Shown: positions 25,888 to 36,092, counted from the first letter of the stretch. The stretch is 64,000 nucleotides of DNA from Paenibacillus polymyxa M1 (GCF_000237325.1 NC_017542.1:5574501-5638500); one strand, 5' to 3'. Translations and numbers: made by a program. The notes: a model not told the origin generated them from the letters alone.

Positions 25888-26604
25888 TTAAATGAGGGGA
25901 TTCTCTTGTCTGCACAAGTTTGGATATTCATTCTGAAGCATGGGCTCTTTCATCCGTTCAAATGGACCATACAGGCTATTGGCCCGATACACGAGCGTAC
26001 GATGATCACGCCCCGTGCCGCCACAGGCGCACAGCAGGTAATAACGACTGCCGATGTGATACAGATGCGGCCCTTCGGTCCATACGCCGCCATCTCCATG
26101 AGCAATAGCCACAGGCTCGGTCAATGCCTGGCCTGTAGCAATATCCAGTTCGTACTGAATAATATGCGACTCGGCATCTGCCCCGGATTGTACGGTAACA
26201 TACACTTTCCCGTCGTCATCAAATAGCAGGGACGGATCTATATTTCCGTAAGGAATACGGATCGGATCAGACCAAGGTCCCACAGGGTTCACAGACGTAA
26301 TATAAAAATTGCCTATCCCCATCACATCTGTCGTAATCAGGTAGAATACACCCTGATGATAGCGCAATGTGGGCGCATATATACCTTCTGAGCTCTTCCG
26401 TGTGGACAAATCCATCTGACTGCGCCGATTTAATGCATGCCCGATCTGCCGCCAATCGGTCAGGTTTCGGCTATGAAAAATCGGCAACCCCGGCATGTAT
26501 TCAAATGAGCTTGTCGCCATGTAATAATCCTCTCCGACACGTATCACGCTCGGATCAGGATAAAATCCGGGGACAACCGGATTCGTATAGCGCAAGGTAG
26601 CCAT
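25888..26604 (-). pseudogene. GH43 beta-xylosidase, 3'-truncated
   Basis: 238 residues, where xylosidases of this type are about 500-540. It begins LRYTNPVVPGFYPDPSVIRVGEDYYMATSSFEY with the catalytic base Asp in YPDPS, has YGNIDPSLLFDDDGKVYV with the second Asp, and WTEGPHLYHIGSRYYLL with the acid Glu. The frame ends at EYPNLCRQENPLI, before the last propeller blade and the C-terminal beta-sandwich, and directly against the hxlAB terminator, so the 3' half seems lost by a deletion. The ribosome site (AAGGAG) and the 49-bp gap to the upstream xylanase are intact. Intracellular xylooligosaccharide hydrolysis would be the original role; a functional short enzyme is unlikely but not excluded. 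Confidence 0.75.
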
Positions 26605-26652
26605 AGCTTCAGCTCTCCTTTTGAACAGCTCTACTCCTCTGTCTCAAATCAT

Positions 26653-28777
26653 TTATTCGTTACTCCCTGCTGGTAGCGGCGGCACTTTGGATGGATCCAC
26701 CAGCGCCCAATATGCATATTTGGCCTTTAACCGTTCATCGAACAGCAGCGGCTTATCCAACCGGGCAATCGGGAACGTACTGAGCCACGTATTGCCATCA
26801 TCTGTCCCCCAAATGGTCACATTGCTGATATGGTCCTGCTGTCGTGTAAACATATCGAACAGCGCCTGATAACGATGAGCCTGCCGAATCAACATGGCTT
26901 CAGGGATCGTTTCGTAGCGATCCGTATCATTAGAGTAAAGGCCCATATCCAGCTCCGTGATCTGATTATCCAGCCCAAGTGAAGCAAACTTCTCGATGGA
27001 TTGCTCAATTTCGGCTATGGTAGGAAACTCCAAGCGGATATGCGATTGGTGACCTACGCCGTCAATCGGTACGCCTTTAGCAAGCAAATCACGCACCAGA
27101 TTGTACAGAAAATCGCGTTTCTTCGGTTCATGGGTATTGTAATCGTTAATGAACAATCGCGCGTTCGGCCCTGCCACTTCCCTCGTGACACGGAACGCTT
27201 TTTCAATATAATCGGTTCCTGTAATCTGATACCACTTGCTGCGGCGCATGCCGTCCGGCTGATCAGGATCAATGACCTCATTTACCACATCCCAATCGGT
27301 AATGACATTTTTATACCGGGCCGCAACGGCGCGAATATGCGTCTCCAGGCGGTCCAGCAAAAGCTTTTTATTCTCAGCAGTCTGCGTCATCGGCTGTCCA
27401 TTTTTGTCCTTAAACATCCAATCTCCAGTCTGGTTATGCCACACCAACGTATGGAAACGAATTCCCAATCCGTGCTGTCTGGCAAATTTGCACAATTTGG
27501 TCTGCTTCCTCCCAATGAAACTGCCCCTCAGATGGTTGCAAGGAGACTGGCTTCATCGCATTCCCTGCAACGACGCTGTTAAAATGCTTTTGTACCAGTT
27601 CTCCGTAAGCCCCTTCGGTCTGGAAAGCCTCAATCGCTGTGCCGATGCTGAACTGTCCCTGATATAATCCATGCAAAGCAGGTATGTCCTTTTCAATCGC
27701 CAGCGGCGGCACCAGCGACAATTCGAAATCATCCATATAAAAGGAAGACGTCCCTTCTGGCGATTCCAGGTACATAGAAACGGTATCTGCATCATGTGCG
27801 AGCGTATACGTACCAGACAAATGCACCCATCCCCCTGTCGTGACAGCCGTATCGCCTACAACCGTTTCATATGCACTTTGGCCTTGGTAATCACGCTGTG
27901 CACTGAGCCTCACCTTATTAGGCTGCTCACCCGGAGCCAGCTTCACCCAGGCACTGACCGTATATCGGTTGCCTTTTTGCATTGTGGCAGTCACGTCCAG
28001 CTTGGGTCCGGCATATGCCTTTTGTCTGCCCGATGTCAGCAGACTGTATGAGCCGGTCCGTGCATCGGCATTCGAGACCTGCACGGTCTCGTCTCCCAAG
28101 CGGGATACCCATCCTTGGGCTGTACCGTCTTCGAATCCGGATACGATCCCACTTGTAGGATTTGTTGGTGTTACTGAAACCTGCCTGATTTCCACCTCAT
28201 CCACGTAGTAAGCCTGAGCAGAATTCGAGTTCTCCACATACAGCTTCAATGCATTCATCTCCCCGGTAAAAGTATATCTCCCCTGGAGTTTGATCCACGA
28301 TGTATCTGTTGTCTCCGTCTGAGCTAGGGTCTTCCATGCTGTAGTCCCGCCTGTCGGCTGCTGCTCCATCGTAAACTTAAGCACGCTTGGAATTGCAGCA
28401 TTGCCGTCCAGTTTCACATATCCGCTAATTTCATACTCCACATCCGGCAGCAACAGTGGCTTCACATCTAACTCTGCTCCATTCCAAGCCGCCGTACGAG
28501 CGGTTGCCTTCAGACTGTGCGTACCGCCATATGCCGCTTCCGTGACGGATGCAATTTGGGTATAAGCTCCCCGTGGCTTCCAGCCGTCACTGTTTCCTTG
28601 CTCAAATCCATACGCTCCAATGATCTTCCCTACCGATAGCACCGTGTTCGAAACCGACGGAGAATGTTCCACAGATGGAGCTGCTCTCGCTACAGACATT
28701 CCCCACCATCCGATAGGCGATAACAACAGCACTCCAGCCAGCACCAGACAAAAAGGCGTATACCAACCTGACCGCAA
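26653..28777 (-). pseudogene. GH10 endo-xylanase with CBM22 modules, frameshifted
   Basis: Two frames make one gene. The first (to 27434) encodes a signal peptide (start likely TTG 28777, six bases after AGGAGGG; an upstream ATG at 28834 is also possible), two CBM22-type beta-sandwich modules (about 50-190 and 205-350, each with GFEQG/GFEDG, KPRGAY or VSRLGD and YYVDEVEI or FYMDDFEL) and the GH10 N-terminus (IGTAIEAFQ, HFNSVVAGNAMKP). The second (26653-27495) carries the rest: FHTLVWHNQT, DVVNE with the acid/base Glu and ITELDMG with the nucleophile Glu. At about 27484-27493 one extra A in GTGCAAATTTGCC shifts the frame. It may be a true mutation or a sequencing error. Extracellular xylan cutting was the original job. 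Confidence 0.85.
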
Positions 28778-28881
28778 AGCAATCCCTCCTGCACTCAAAT
28801 TTTTGAATTCGTATTTGGCACCCTTGGATTTCAATTACTTGCGGATTAAAAGTGGCTCCTAGAATAAATGTAAAATATCTA

Positions 28882-29805
28882 CTATCCTTTCACGCCTCCC
28901 AAGGTCATACCCTTCACAAAGTATTTTTGTAAAAACGGATAGACTAAAATAATAGGAACTGAGGCGACAATCGTCATCGTGGCACGAATAGAGGTAGGCG
29001 TAACCGCCTTCGCCAGATTTTCTGACCCTGAAAACTGGCTGGCATAATCCTGAGCGTTAACGGACGTATTGGAATTTTGCAAAATTTTCATCAGCTCATA
29101 TTGGAGTGTGCTCCACTGCTCATACGACGAATTGTACAAAAATACATCGAACCAGGAATTCCATTGCGAGACTGCCGTGAACAGGGATACCGTTGCCAGC
29201 ACCGGCACACACAGTGGCAAAACGATACGCATAAAAGTAGCAAACTCCCCAGCACCGTCAATACGCGCCGACTCCAAAATCCCCTCTGGCAAGCCCTCAA
29301 TAAAGGAGCGAATGACTATGACATTAAACACCCCGATTAACCCCGGTACGATGTACACCCAAAAGGTTCCCAGCATCCCAAGCTCACGAATTAAGAGAAA
29401 ATTGGGGATCAAGCCACCGCTAAAATACATCGTCAAAATAAAGGCAATCGAAACAAATTTGCGCAGCACATATTCCGGCCGGCTGATCGTATACGCCACC
29501 ATCGCGCAGCAAAACACCGAGGTCACTGTACCCGCGACCGTACGTAATACAGAAATCAACGTAGCATGGAAAATCGTCGCTTCCTTGAATACAAATTCAT
29601 AATTACTCCACGTGAATTCACGCGGCCACAAATAAATCCCACCCCGAATGGAGTCATTCGCTTCATTTAATGAAACCGCCAACGTATTTAAAAATGGATA
29701 CAGCGTGAACACCATTAGGCACAGCATAAACACAACATTGCACGCATCAAAAATCCGATCCGAGGGCGCCCGAAATCGCCCATGTACGGCCTTCCCTTTG
29801 CCCAT
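28882..29805 (-). CDS. LplC/YtcP-type sugar ABC permease
   Basis: 307 residues with six membrane segments (first about 21-42, last about 275-295). CUT1 permease marks: YPFLNTLAVSLNEAND near residue 36, the EAA loop LPEGILESARIDGAGEFATFMRIVLPLCVPVLAT about 175-205, and the end KYFVKGMTLGGVKG that is typical of LplC/YtcP. It pairs with the LplB-type permease and the lipoprotein upstream. Such importers handle aldouronates or other complex oligosaccharides in Paenibacillus xylan clusters; here the xylanase gene follows directly. A 390-bp gap separates it from LplB, unusually long within an operon. Confidence 0.88.
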   Translation of the reverse strand: MGKGKAVHGRFRAPSDRIFDACNVVFMLCLMVFTLYPFLNTLAVSLNEANDSIRGGIYLWPREFTWSNYEFVFKEATIFHATLISVLRTVAGTVTSVFCCAMVAYTISRPEYVLRKFVSIAFILTMYFSGGLIPNFLLIRELGMLGTFWVYIVPGLIGVFNVIVIRSFIEGLPEGILESARIDGAGEFATFMRIVLPLCVPVLATVSLFTAVSQWNSWFDVFLYNSSYEQWSTLQYELMKILQNSNTSVNAQDYASQFSGSENLAKAVTPTSIRATMTIVASVPIILVYPFLQKYFVKGMTLGGVKG

Positions 29806-30195
29806 GACTTCCTCTCCTTTCTAAAACATCGCCTAGCCCAGCACTTAAGGTCTTGATGAGGTCCGCGAAGCGGCCTGTTAAAAATCCACAGACTTGCACC
29901 TGTAGTATGCATAAGCACGCACTCCTGCTATCGCCTCGAATAGCCCATTCCCAAAGACATCCTCTAATGGCGATAACGAAGCTGAGCCACCATCATGACG
30001 CAGTTATTACAAGGAGGCGCGAGTCACGCGCCTTTCTTAAGCTCTTCCCTGCCACTACCCTCAGTTCTTAAAAAAAGTGACTTTACGGCGGGTAGTAGCG
30101 GAGCGGGCGGAATTGTTCTGAAGAAGCGGAGGATTCGGAAGAACAATCTGCACGCGAAGCGACAACGCCCCCTCCCAGAATAACTCACCCCTTTT
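29806..30195 (-). other. 390-bp intercistronic region with hairpins between lplB- and lplC-type genes
   Basis: No coding frame with a ribosome site. AGGCGCG (30015-30021) pairs with CGCGCCT (30027-30033), a compact strong hairpin; ATTGTTCT (30112-30119) pairs with AGAACAAT (30140-30147) around a purine-rich 20-nt loop. In neighbouring operons the gap is only tens of bases, so this may be an inserted intergenic repeat or an RNA-stability/attenuation element that sets unequal expression of the importer genes. Confidence 0.5.
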
Positions 30196-31176
30196 TCAGA
30201 ACAACCTCTCCTCCCCTAACCGCTTCGCAATATAATTGGCGCTAAACAACAGAATGAAGCTAACCACCGTTTTGAACATTCCGGCAGCAATGGAAAGCGA
30301 AAAGTTCCCCATCTGGATACCATATTTCAGTACGAAAATATCCAAATTTTCCGAGTAATCCACGTTCATGCCGTTGCCCAGTAAATATTGAGGTTCAAAG
30401 CCTGATTCGAGCAGGTTGCCAATGTTCATAATGAGCAGGATGATAAATACAGGCTTTAATCCTGGTAATGTCACATGCCAAATCCGCTGAAACCGCCCTG
30501 CTCCGTCCATCTCGGCCGCTTCATACTGCGAGGGATCAATCATCGTCATCGCGGCCAAATAAATGATGGTATTCCAGCCGACATTTTTCCATACCTCCGA
30601 CGCACCGAGAATGCCCCAAAAGTAGCTTCCCTCACCTAACCACAGAATAGGTTCCTTAATCAGCCCAAGCCACATCAGCACCTCATTGATGATACCGCCG
30701 TCCGCAGACAGTGCAGTACTAATGATGCTGGCCGCGACCACCCAAGAAATAAAGTGTGGCAAATAGCTGATCGTCTGAACCACCCGTTTAAATACGAGCT
30801 GGCGAAGCTCATTCAGCAAAATCGCCAATGCTATAGCGGTGACAAAGCCCAGCACCAGGTTAATAAAGCTCATCGCCAGCGTATTGCGCATCACCCGCAG
30901 AAAGTGTTCATCCTGAAACAGAAAACGGAAATGCTTCAACCCGACCCAATGCTGGTCAAGCAGCTTGCGGGCAGGCTTAAAATCCTGGAAAGCAATCGTC
31001 CAGCCCCACAGAGGTAAATATTTAAAAATAAACAGCCAGATTAAAAAAGGGACGGACATCCATACGAGTGCACGCTGCTGGTTCAGCTTGTGTATAAATC
31101 CCCTAAAGCCGGTTCGCCGTGAGGACGGCAAACGACCCGAGGAGGTCGTAACAGGTGGCGGTGACGTGTAGCTCAT
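30196..31176 (-). CDS. LplB-type sugar ABC permease
   Basis: 326 residues with a basic N-terminal 36 residues and six membrane segments starting at ALVWMSVPFLIWLFIFKYLP. Marks: WGWTIAFQDFKPARKL near 57, EAA loop IDPSQYEAAEMDGAGRFQRIWHVTLPGLKPV about 212-242, and the C-terminal SANYIAKRLGEERLF. This fits the LplB family partner of LplC. It follows the binding lipoprotein by 14 bp. Substrate inferred from the locus (aldouronates or xylooligosaccharides). Confidence 0.88.
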   Translation of the reverse strand: MSYTSPPPVTTSSGRLPSSRRTGFRGFIHKLNQQRALVWMSVPFLIWLFIFKYLPLWGWTIAFQDFKPARKLLDQHWVGLKHFRFLFQDEHFLRVMRNTLAMSFINLVLGFVTAIALAILLNELRQLVFKRVVQTISYLPHFISWVVAASIISTALSADGGIINEVLMWLGLIKEPILWLGEGSYFWGILGASEVWKNVGWNTIIYLAAMTMIDPSQYEAAEMDGAGRFQRIWHVTLPGLKPVFIILLIMNIGNLLESGFEPQYLLGNGMNVDYSENLDIFVLKYGIQMGNFSLSIAAGMFKTVVSFILLFSANYIAKRLGEERLF

Positions 31177-31190
31177 AGCTGCTTCCTCCT

Positions 31191-32858
31191 TTATTTTTTT
31201 CCGACCGTCTTGACTTTTTTGGCAACCTCCTTCGTGATCAGTTCCTCAAAAGCCTTCACATCCAGCTTGTTAAACTCGGTGGTGTATTCATTCCAAATGG
31301 CATCAAACTGTGCCGGTGCAGACAGCACCAAGCGCGGGAAATATTTGCGCTGCAGGTCTCCTTTTTTTTGCTGAAAGATCTGCGCTGGTGAGCCTTGGGC
31401 AACCTGAATGCTCCAGGCTGGGAACCATGGACGTTCGTCAGGTGCGGAAAACATCTGCGAGAAGGACTCTACACCGTTTGCTTTTAGCAGCTTTTTATCA
31501 CCTTCGGTATACGACATACGTGCAACCTCAGGCTGCCGTCCGGGGCTAGCCGAGTTGCCGTCAGGCAAGGAAGAACCGTTACCGTATCGCGGCCAGCTGT
31601 ATTCAAAATATTTGAACCCAAATGAGTCACGGAACGCATCCTCACCCGTCTTTTTAATTTGCTCCTTGGTCCGATAAAAGCGCCCATTTTTATCTACATC
31701 ATAGGTTTCACCTTTGATCCCCCAGTTGGATAACACTTGGTTTTCGTCGGTCAGCAGATTGTTGAAAAATTTGATAATACGTACCGGGTCCTTGGCACTG
31801 ACTGTAATTCCAATGCCTCGGTTATTAACAAATGACGACGGATCAAGATACTGATCCTTTATATTCCGGTCGTATACAACAGGCAGCCCTACATATTCCA
31901 GATCATCATTACCCGATCGCTTGGAAGCCTCCTGCAGGTTATTTAGAGCCTGCCCTGCTTGCCAGCGGTAATCGAAAAAGCCCAGCACCTTGCCCGAGGT
32001 CAGCTTCGCCAAATATTGATCGTAATTGTCCACAAAGGACGATTTATCGAACAGGCCCTCTGCGTTAAGCTGATTTAGCTCTTTCAGGTACCGTTTAGTG
32101 ATGTCCTTATCTCCATAATCCGTCGCCTGGTGTGTTTTCATATCAATAATTGTGCCGCCATCGTTGGGATAGCCTGCCAGATGCATCGGCGCATTCGTAA
32201 GCGCATAAAACCTATCCTGCGTGGTTAGCGCCAAGTACCCGGTTAATCCCTCGTCTGCATGCTTTTTCGTATAGTTCCGAATCAGAGCCAAGTACTCATC
32301 TAACGTTTTTATTTTTGGATATCCCGCCTCCTTCAACACTCTGCGCTGTATCCAAAAAGCTCCCTGCTCTATGTTAGGAGCAGACAAATAATCGCCGACC
32401 ACCGCGCTAAACGGCAGGAAATAGATATTCCCATCCTCCGCTTTCATCAGGTTGTAGTAGGGTCCGTATACACGCTTGATATTTGGTCCATATTTGTCGA
32501 TCAAATCATTCAGGGGAATGAAAGCCCCGGCATCCAGCAGTTTATCAATCGTCCCATCCGGTACAATTACGTCCGGATAATCGTTGCTTGCAATAAACGT
32601 GCCAATCTTCGTATTCGAATCCCCTACCAAATGCTCCAGCTTCCAGTTCACGCCGGTCTGATCTTCCAAAACTTTTCCGATCCGCGTTTCATTGGTATTA
32701 ATGTCTCTTCCCGCCGTGGCATTAAAATACGTGAACGTGACCTTCTCCTTGCTATCTCCCGACGCAGGCTCCTTATCCGAGCTCCCTGAGCAAGCAGTGA
32801 TCATAGATGCCATCATAACCATTACCAGACTGATGATTCCGAACCTTTTGCTTGTCAT
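31191..32858 (-). CDS. LplA-type extracellular sugar-binding lipoprotein
   Basis: 555 residues from ATG 32858, preceded by GGGGAAGG; the frame opens 11 codons earlier but that part precedes the signal sequence. The lipobox is MITAC with Cys about 23. The long (over 500 residues) LplA/YtcQ type is supported by VTFTYFNATAGRD near 40, PDVIVPDGTIDKLLDAGAFIPLNDLIDKYGPN near 95 and a C-terminal APAQFDAIWNEYTTEFNKL. First gene of the importer operon; a cre-like site lies about 95 bp upstream. It captures oligosaccharides outside the membrane and hands them to LplB/LplC; an ATPase is not in this operon and is probably the shared MsmX type. Confidence 0.88.
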   Translation of the reverse strand: MTSKRFGIISLVMVMMASMITACSGSSDKEPASGDSKEKVTFTYFNATAGRDINTNETRIGKVLEDQTGVNWKLEHLVGDSNTKIGTFIASNDYPDVIVPDGTIDKLLDAGAFIPLNDLIDKYGPNIKRVYGPYYNLMKAEDGNIYFLPFSAVVGDYLSAPNIEQGAFWIQRRVLKEAGYPKIKTLDEYLALIRNYTKKHADEGLTGYLALTTQDRFYALTNAPMHLAGYPNDGGTIIDMKTHQATDYGDKDITKRYLKELNQLNAEGLFDKSSFVDNYDQYLAKLTSGKVLGFFDYRWQAGQALNNLQEASKRSGNDDLEYVGLPVVYDRNIKDQYLDPSSFVNNRGIGITVSAKDPVRIIKFFNNLLTDENQVLSNWGIKGETYDVDKNGRFYRTKEQIKKTGEDAFRDSFGFKYFEYSWPRYGNGSSLPDGNSASPGRQPEVARMSYTEGDKKLLKANGVESFSQMFSAPDERPWFPAWSIQVAQGSPAQIFQQKKGDLQRKYFPRLVLSAPAQFDAIWNEYTTEFNKLDVKAFEELITKEVAKKVKTVGKK

Positions 32859-32949
32859 GCCAGACCTTCCCCTTTCGGCCTCTTTTGTCAATTATGTGTG
32901 AATATCATGCGCACGCCCCTTGAACAACGAGAATCCCGCGCATCCTAAA

Positions 32950-32964
32950 TTGTAAGCACTTTCA
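32950..32964. promoter_or_regulatory. Candidate cre site before the lplA-type operon
   Basis: TTGTAAGCACTTTCA matches the cre consensus with one change (central CA for CG). It lies about 90 bp before the lplA-type start, consistent with glucose repression of a xylan locus. Confidence 0.5.
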
Positions 32965-33048
32965 TTTTATAAAATGCCGTTCATTTTGTTCACCTGTCAA
33001 TCTAAAGGTGTTACTTAGGAAACTATAGGTGAAGGTCCTTCAAAGCAA

Positions 33049-33077
33049 ATGGACGCCAATCCAGCATCGGCGTCCAT
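33049..33077 (-). terminator. Terminator of the bacteriocin-like ABC operon
   Basis: ATGGACGCC pairs with GGCGTCCAT around an 11-nt loop, 12 bp past the ATPase stop; read leftward the T-run is short. Confidence 0.65.
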
Positions 33078-33088
33078 GACAAAACAAA

Positions 33089-33754
33089 TTAGTAATAACG
33101 TATTTTCCCTTCTTTGATATAAATCGTTTCATCACATGCATCTGCGACTTGCTGGTCATGTGTTACGACTACAATAGTTTTCCCCTGTATATTTAAATCC
33201 TTGAAAATACCCAAAATATTCTGTTCAGAGTGTTCGTCAAGGGAACCTGTCGGTTCGTCAGCCAGTATAATTTCTGGTTCTTGAACAAGAGCTCTTGCTA
33301 TCGCCACCCGCTGCATTTCACCACCAGACAACATATCAACAGAATGAAAACCTAACTTTTCTAACTCTAATGCTTCTAAAACATCTTCCACCATATGACT
33401 TATCTTTGCTTTAGGGTATTTACTATATTTTAGGGGCAAAGCCACATTATCGAACACATTTTTGGTATCAATCAGAGCATAATTTTGTAAAATAAATCCT
33501 ATTTTTTCTCTTCTGAAATCTGCTAATTGATTTAGAGTTTTAGTAGTCAGATCTTCTTGCTCATACATGTAAGTCCCACTGTCCGGTTTGTCTAATCCAG
33601 CAATTATATTTAGCAAAGTGGATTTTCCTGAACCGCTCCTACCCATAATTGCTGTCATAGAGCCCCTTTTAATACTCAAATCCACACCCTTTAATACTTC
33701 CAAAACCCTCTCCCCCACCTTAAAAGCTTTGTGAAGATTATTTATTGTAATCAT
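33089..33754 (-). CDS. ABC transporter ATPase (MacB/LolD type) of bacteriocin-like operon
   Basis: 221 residues from ATG 33754; a TTG at 33763 is nearly on the GGAG site. Walker A IMGRSGSGKSTLLN, Q-loop FILQNYALI, signature MLSGGEMQRVAIARAL, Walker B IILADEPTGSLD and the switch His in VVVTHDQQ are all intact. The GLDKPDSGTY and ADEPTGSLD pattern is that of FtsX/MacB-linked ATPases. It follows the second permease with no gap, so it powers that transporter. The codons are visibly AT-richer than in the flanking xylan genes, suggesting acquisition with the rest of the block. Confidence 0.88.
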   Translation of the reverse strand: MITINNLHKAFKVGERVLEVLKGVDLSIKRGSMTAIMGRSGSGKSTLLNIIAGLDKPDSGTYMYEQEDLTTKTLNQLADFRREKIGFILQNYALIDTKNVFDNVALPLKYSKYPKAKISHMVEDVLEALELEKLGFHSVDMLSGGEMQRVAIARALVQEPEIILADEPTGSLDEHSEQNILGIFKDLNIQGKTIVVVTHDQQVADACDETIYIKEGKIRYY

Positions 33755-33763
33755 TAAAACCAA

Positions 33764-35053
33764 TCACTCCATTCGTTTTAAAAACATACTAACCTGCAAC
33801 TTCCTCGTCTTGTAGTAAAGTAGAAGTGTAGACAACGCGAATATAATTAGCATACTCAGCAATATCGTGATGAAGTAACTACCCATTTTAAAGTTAATAA
33901 GATAAGTATACAGAAATAGACTAATTAAACCTGGAACTATCACCAAAAATGCTATCTCTGCAATAAAATAGAAAAGTATATTCATTATCGTTGCTCCAGA
34001 GATCAAGTGAATAGATAAGTTTTTCATATTTTTTTCTAATTTAGTTACCATTAAAATCGAAATGCTGAGAATACACACCACAAATATAGTTATAGTTATA
34101 ACACTGAGTACCATGATATTCTCGTGTAGCGCTGAAAAAATAAAATTTAATGGTGGGCTGTTTGCTCCAAGAACTTGGGTATCATAAAAACCAGTCTTTT
34201 TTTGGGCTTCTTCTACCTTGCTCCTTACAAAGTACTCGGTTTCCGAACTCCAAATGTCCCCATTTATCATTTGGAGATAGTGTTTCTGTTGAAAGTTAAA
34301 GTCTTCCTTAGTATCTGGGACACTTGTAAACTGTTGTGCGGGCATAATAATATACCGATCAAGATATATTTCCGGGTTATTAGCATTAAAAACAAGTGAA
34401 TCCTTTTTAACAAACCCTTTTACATAAAACTCAAAATCTTTTAACAAATATTTCCCTTTTAAAATATCTCCTACTTTATATAGTTGCTTATATTCTGCTC
34501 CTAGGAGTACAGGAATGCTTGTATGACCCACATGATTAAAATCATGTGCGGTCAAGTTCTCCCCCTCATCTGTTTCAATGGAAAACTGATCTAGTCCTTG
34601 TTTATTAATTTGTAAAGCTTTTATAGAAACATAAGGGCCTTTGTTATTGATAGTAAAGACATTCGGTTCAAATCCTTGTTCATAATCCTGTGAAAATTTT
34701 GCCTTGTCCGCTCCTTCAAAATGAATGAGGTCAACAGGCTGCGTAAAAATGTAGATATACTTCTCACCTATATGTTTCTCTACATAATTATAAAAATTTT
34801 TAATTTTGGTTAAGAACATCGGTTGATTCATAAGTTCTTTTAATTCATCACTATTCGTTAGAGTGTCTGATAACTGGAAACTGTCTTGTGCCCCTAAGGC
34901 TGCTGTTTTACTTGATTTCGTAACTAAATGATTAAAATTCAAAAATAAAACAGTAACTAAAAAAAACAAAATAGTAATTTGAAGGAGAATAAATATCGTT
35001 GTACTTTTGTTCTTTTGTACGCTTTCTAAAACTTCACTGTATACCATTCTCAT
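33764..35053 (-). CDS. FtsX-type ABC permease 2 of bacteriocin-like operon
   Basis: 429 residues. One membrane segment near the N-terminus (TTIFILLQITILFFLVTVLFL), a long extracytoplasmic domain (about 45-290) and three C-terminal segments (from IMVLSVITITIFVVCILSI), i.e. MacB/FtsX topology. There are no recognisable substrate residues. It overlaps permease 1 by 20 bp and adjoins the ATPase. With permease 1 it likely forms a heterodimer that exports, or protects against, the small exported protein encoded first in the operon. Confidence 0.75.
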   Translation of the reverse strand: MRMVYSEVLESVQKNKSTTIFILLQITILFFLVTVLFLNFNHLVTKSSKTAALGAQDSFQLSDTLTNSDELKELMNQPMFLTKIKNFYNYVEKHIGEKYIYIFTQPVDLIHFEGADKAKFSQDYEQGFEPNVFTINNKGPYVSIKALQINKQGLDQFSIETDEGENLTAHDFNHVGHTSIPVLLGAEYKQLYKVGDILKGKYLLKDFEFYVKGFVKKDSLVFNANNPEIYLDRYIIMPAQQFTSVPDTKEDFNFQQKHYLQMINGDIWSSETEYFVRSKVEEAQKKTGFYDTQVLGANSPPLNFIFSALHENIMVLSVITITIFVVCILSISILMVTKLEKNMKNLSIHLISGATIMNILFYFIAEIAFLVIVPGLISLFLYTYLINFKMGSYFITILLSMLIIFALSTLLLYYKTRKLQVSMFLKRME

Positions 35054-36092
35054 TTAAACTTAAGTCCTTTCCTGATCTACCTATCCTTTTGACAGTAACG
35101 GATATGGAAAGATAAGAAGATAAGAGAATTAATACGTAGCCTATAAGCAGATATTGTACGTACAGTTCAATATTTTCTATTGAAGCCCCAGCGATCAAAA
35201 ATAAGAAAAGGCTTATTGTACACATAAGCAAATAAGACAGGGAGACGGCTACATAATATCGTTTGGAAAATTTCACTATCGCTTTCTCTGACTTAATTCC
35301 CATAATCCATAACCAAGTTATTTCAGTTTTCTTTTTATCGTACCAATTCATAGTAAATATAACACTGGAGCAAACCAACAACAGAAATACAGTAATTATG
35401 ATCGTATTACGATATATGTCTATGCCCACATATCTCTGTGCTCCAGCATCACCGCGGTCAAATACATTCACCTTAGCGCTTAAGTTTTCAAAAATTAAAT
35501 ATCCATTTTTGATAACAGAGGACACTGCGGGAGAATTTAGTACATAGATATTATTTAGGTGAGTTTGTTGACCAAGGGCATCCAAGTTTAGTAGCACCGT
35601 TGTATCCAGAGTTGATGGATAGGCCGCCCCCATAGAACCTATGACTTCAAATTTTTTTCCTTGGAACAGATAATACCGTCTCCCGTCAAGAGACGTAAGT
35701 GCTGATTCAGCAATATGTTGTCCAATTACAGCATACCTATGATCACTATAAAAATCGTCCTCATTAAAAAATCTCCCTGCAACAATTGGTGGCTTATATG
35801 TATCCTCTTTATAATAAAGAGCTCGCACATTCATTTCCCCAGTTTCAAGCTCCTTGAATATGGTAAATGGGTACGTAGTTCGGAGCTTACGCCAGTCCAA
35901 TTCGTGAGCAGAATTTTGATCTACCATAAAGAATAAACTATTTTCTTGGTAAAGACCTCTGGACAAGGAGTCTAATTCTTTTTGTTGTACCATGTAATAA
36001 CTCACAGAGATCATAATCATACTCAATAAAAAATACAGTACGAATATTGGTATTAGTCCATTTCCGGAAATTTCCTTCAGCTTACTTTTCAT
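35034..36092 (-). CDS. FtsX-type ABC permease 1 of bacteriocin-like operon
   Basis: 352 residues with an N-terminal membrane segment (LIPIFVLYFLLSMIMISVSYY), an extracytoplasmic domain (about 35-215, containing VAGRFFNEDDFYSDHRYAVIG, a MacB periplasmic-core-like motif) and three C-terminal segments (about 230-250, 280-305, 318-338). It starts 70 bp after the small exported protein and overlaps permease 2 by 20 bp, so the three transporter genes are one unit. Export or immunity is inferred from the layout. Confidence 0.75.
   Translation of the reverse strand: MKSKLKEISGNGLIPIFVLYFLLSMIMISVSYYMVQQKELDSLSRGLYQENSLFFMVDQNSAHELDWRKLRTTYPFTIFKELETGEMNVRALYYKEDTYKPPIVAGRFFNEDDFYSDHRYAVIGQHIAESALTSLDGRRYYLFQGKKFEVIGSMGAAYPSTLDTTVLLNLDALGQQTHLNNIYVLNSPAVSSVIKNGYLIFENLSAKVNVFDRGDAGAQRYVGIDIYRNTIIITVFLLLVCSSVIFTMNWYDKKKTEITWLWIMGIKSEKAIVKFSKRYYVAVSLSYLLMCTISLFLFLIAGASIENIELYVQYLLIGYVLILLSSYLSISVTVKRIGRSGKDLSLNENGIQ

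Noticed and set aside
27434..27495. Programmed frameshift in the xylanase gene
   Set aside because: The site is a plain CAAATTT insertion without slippery heptamer, downstream structure or family precedent; simple mutation or sequencing error is likelier.
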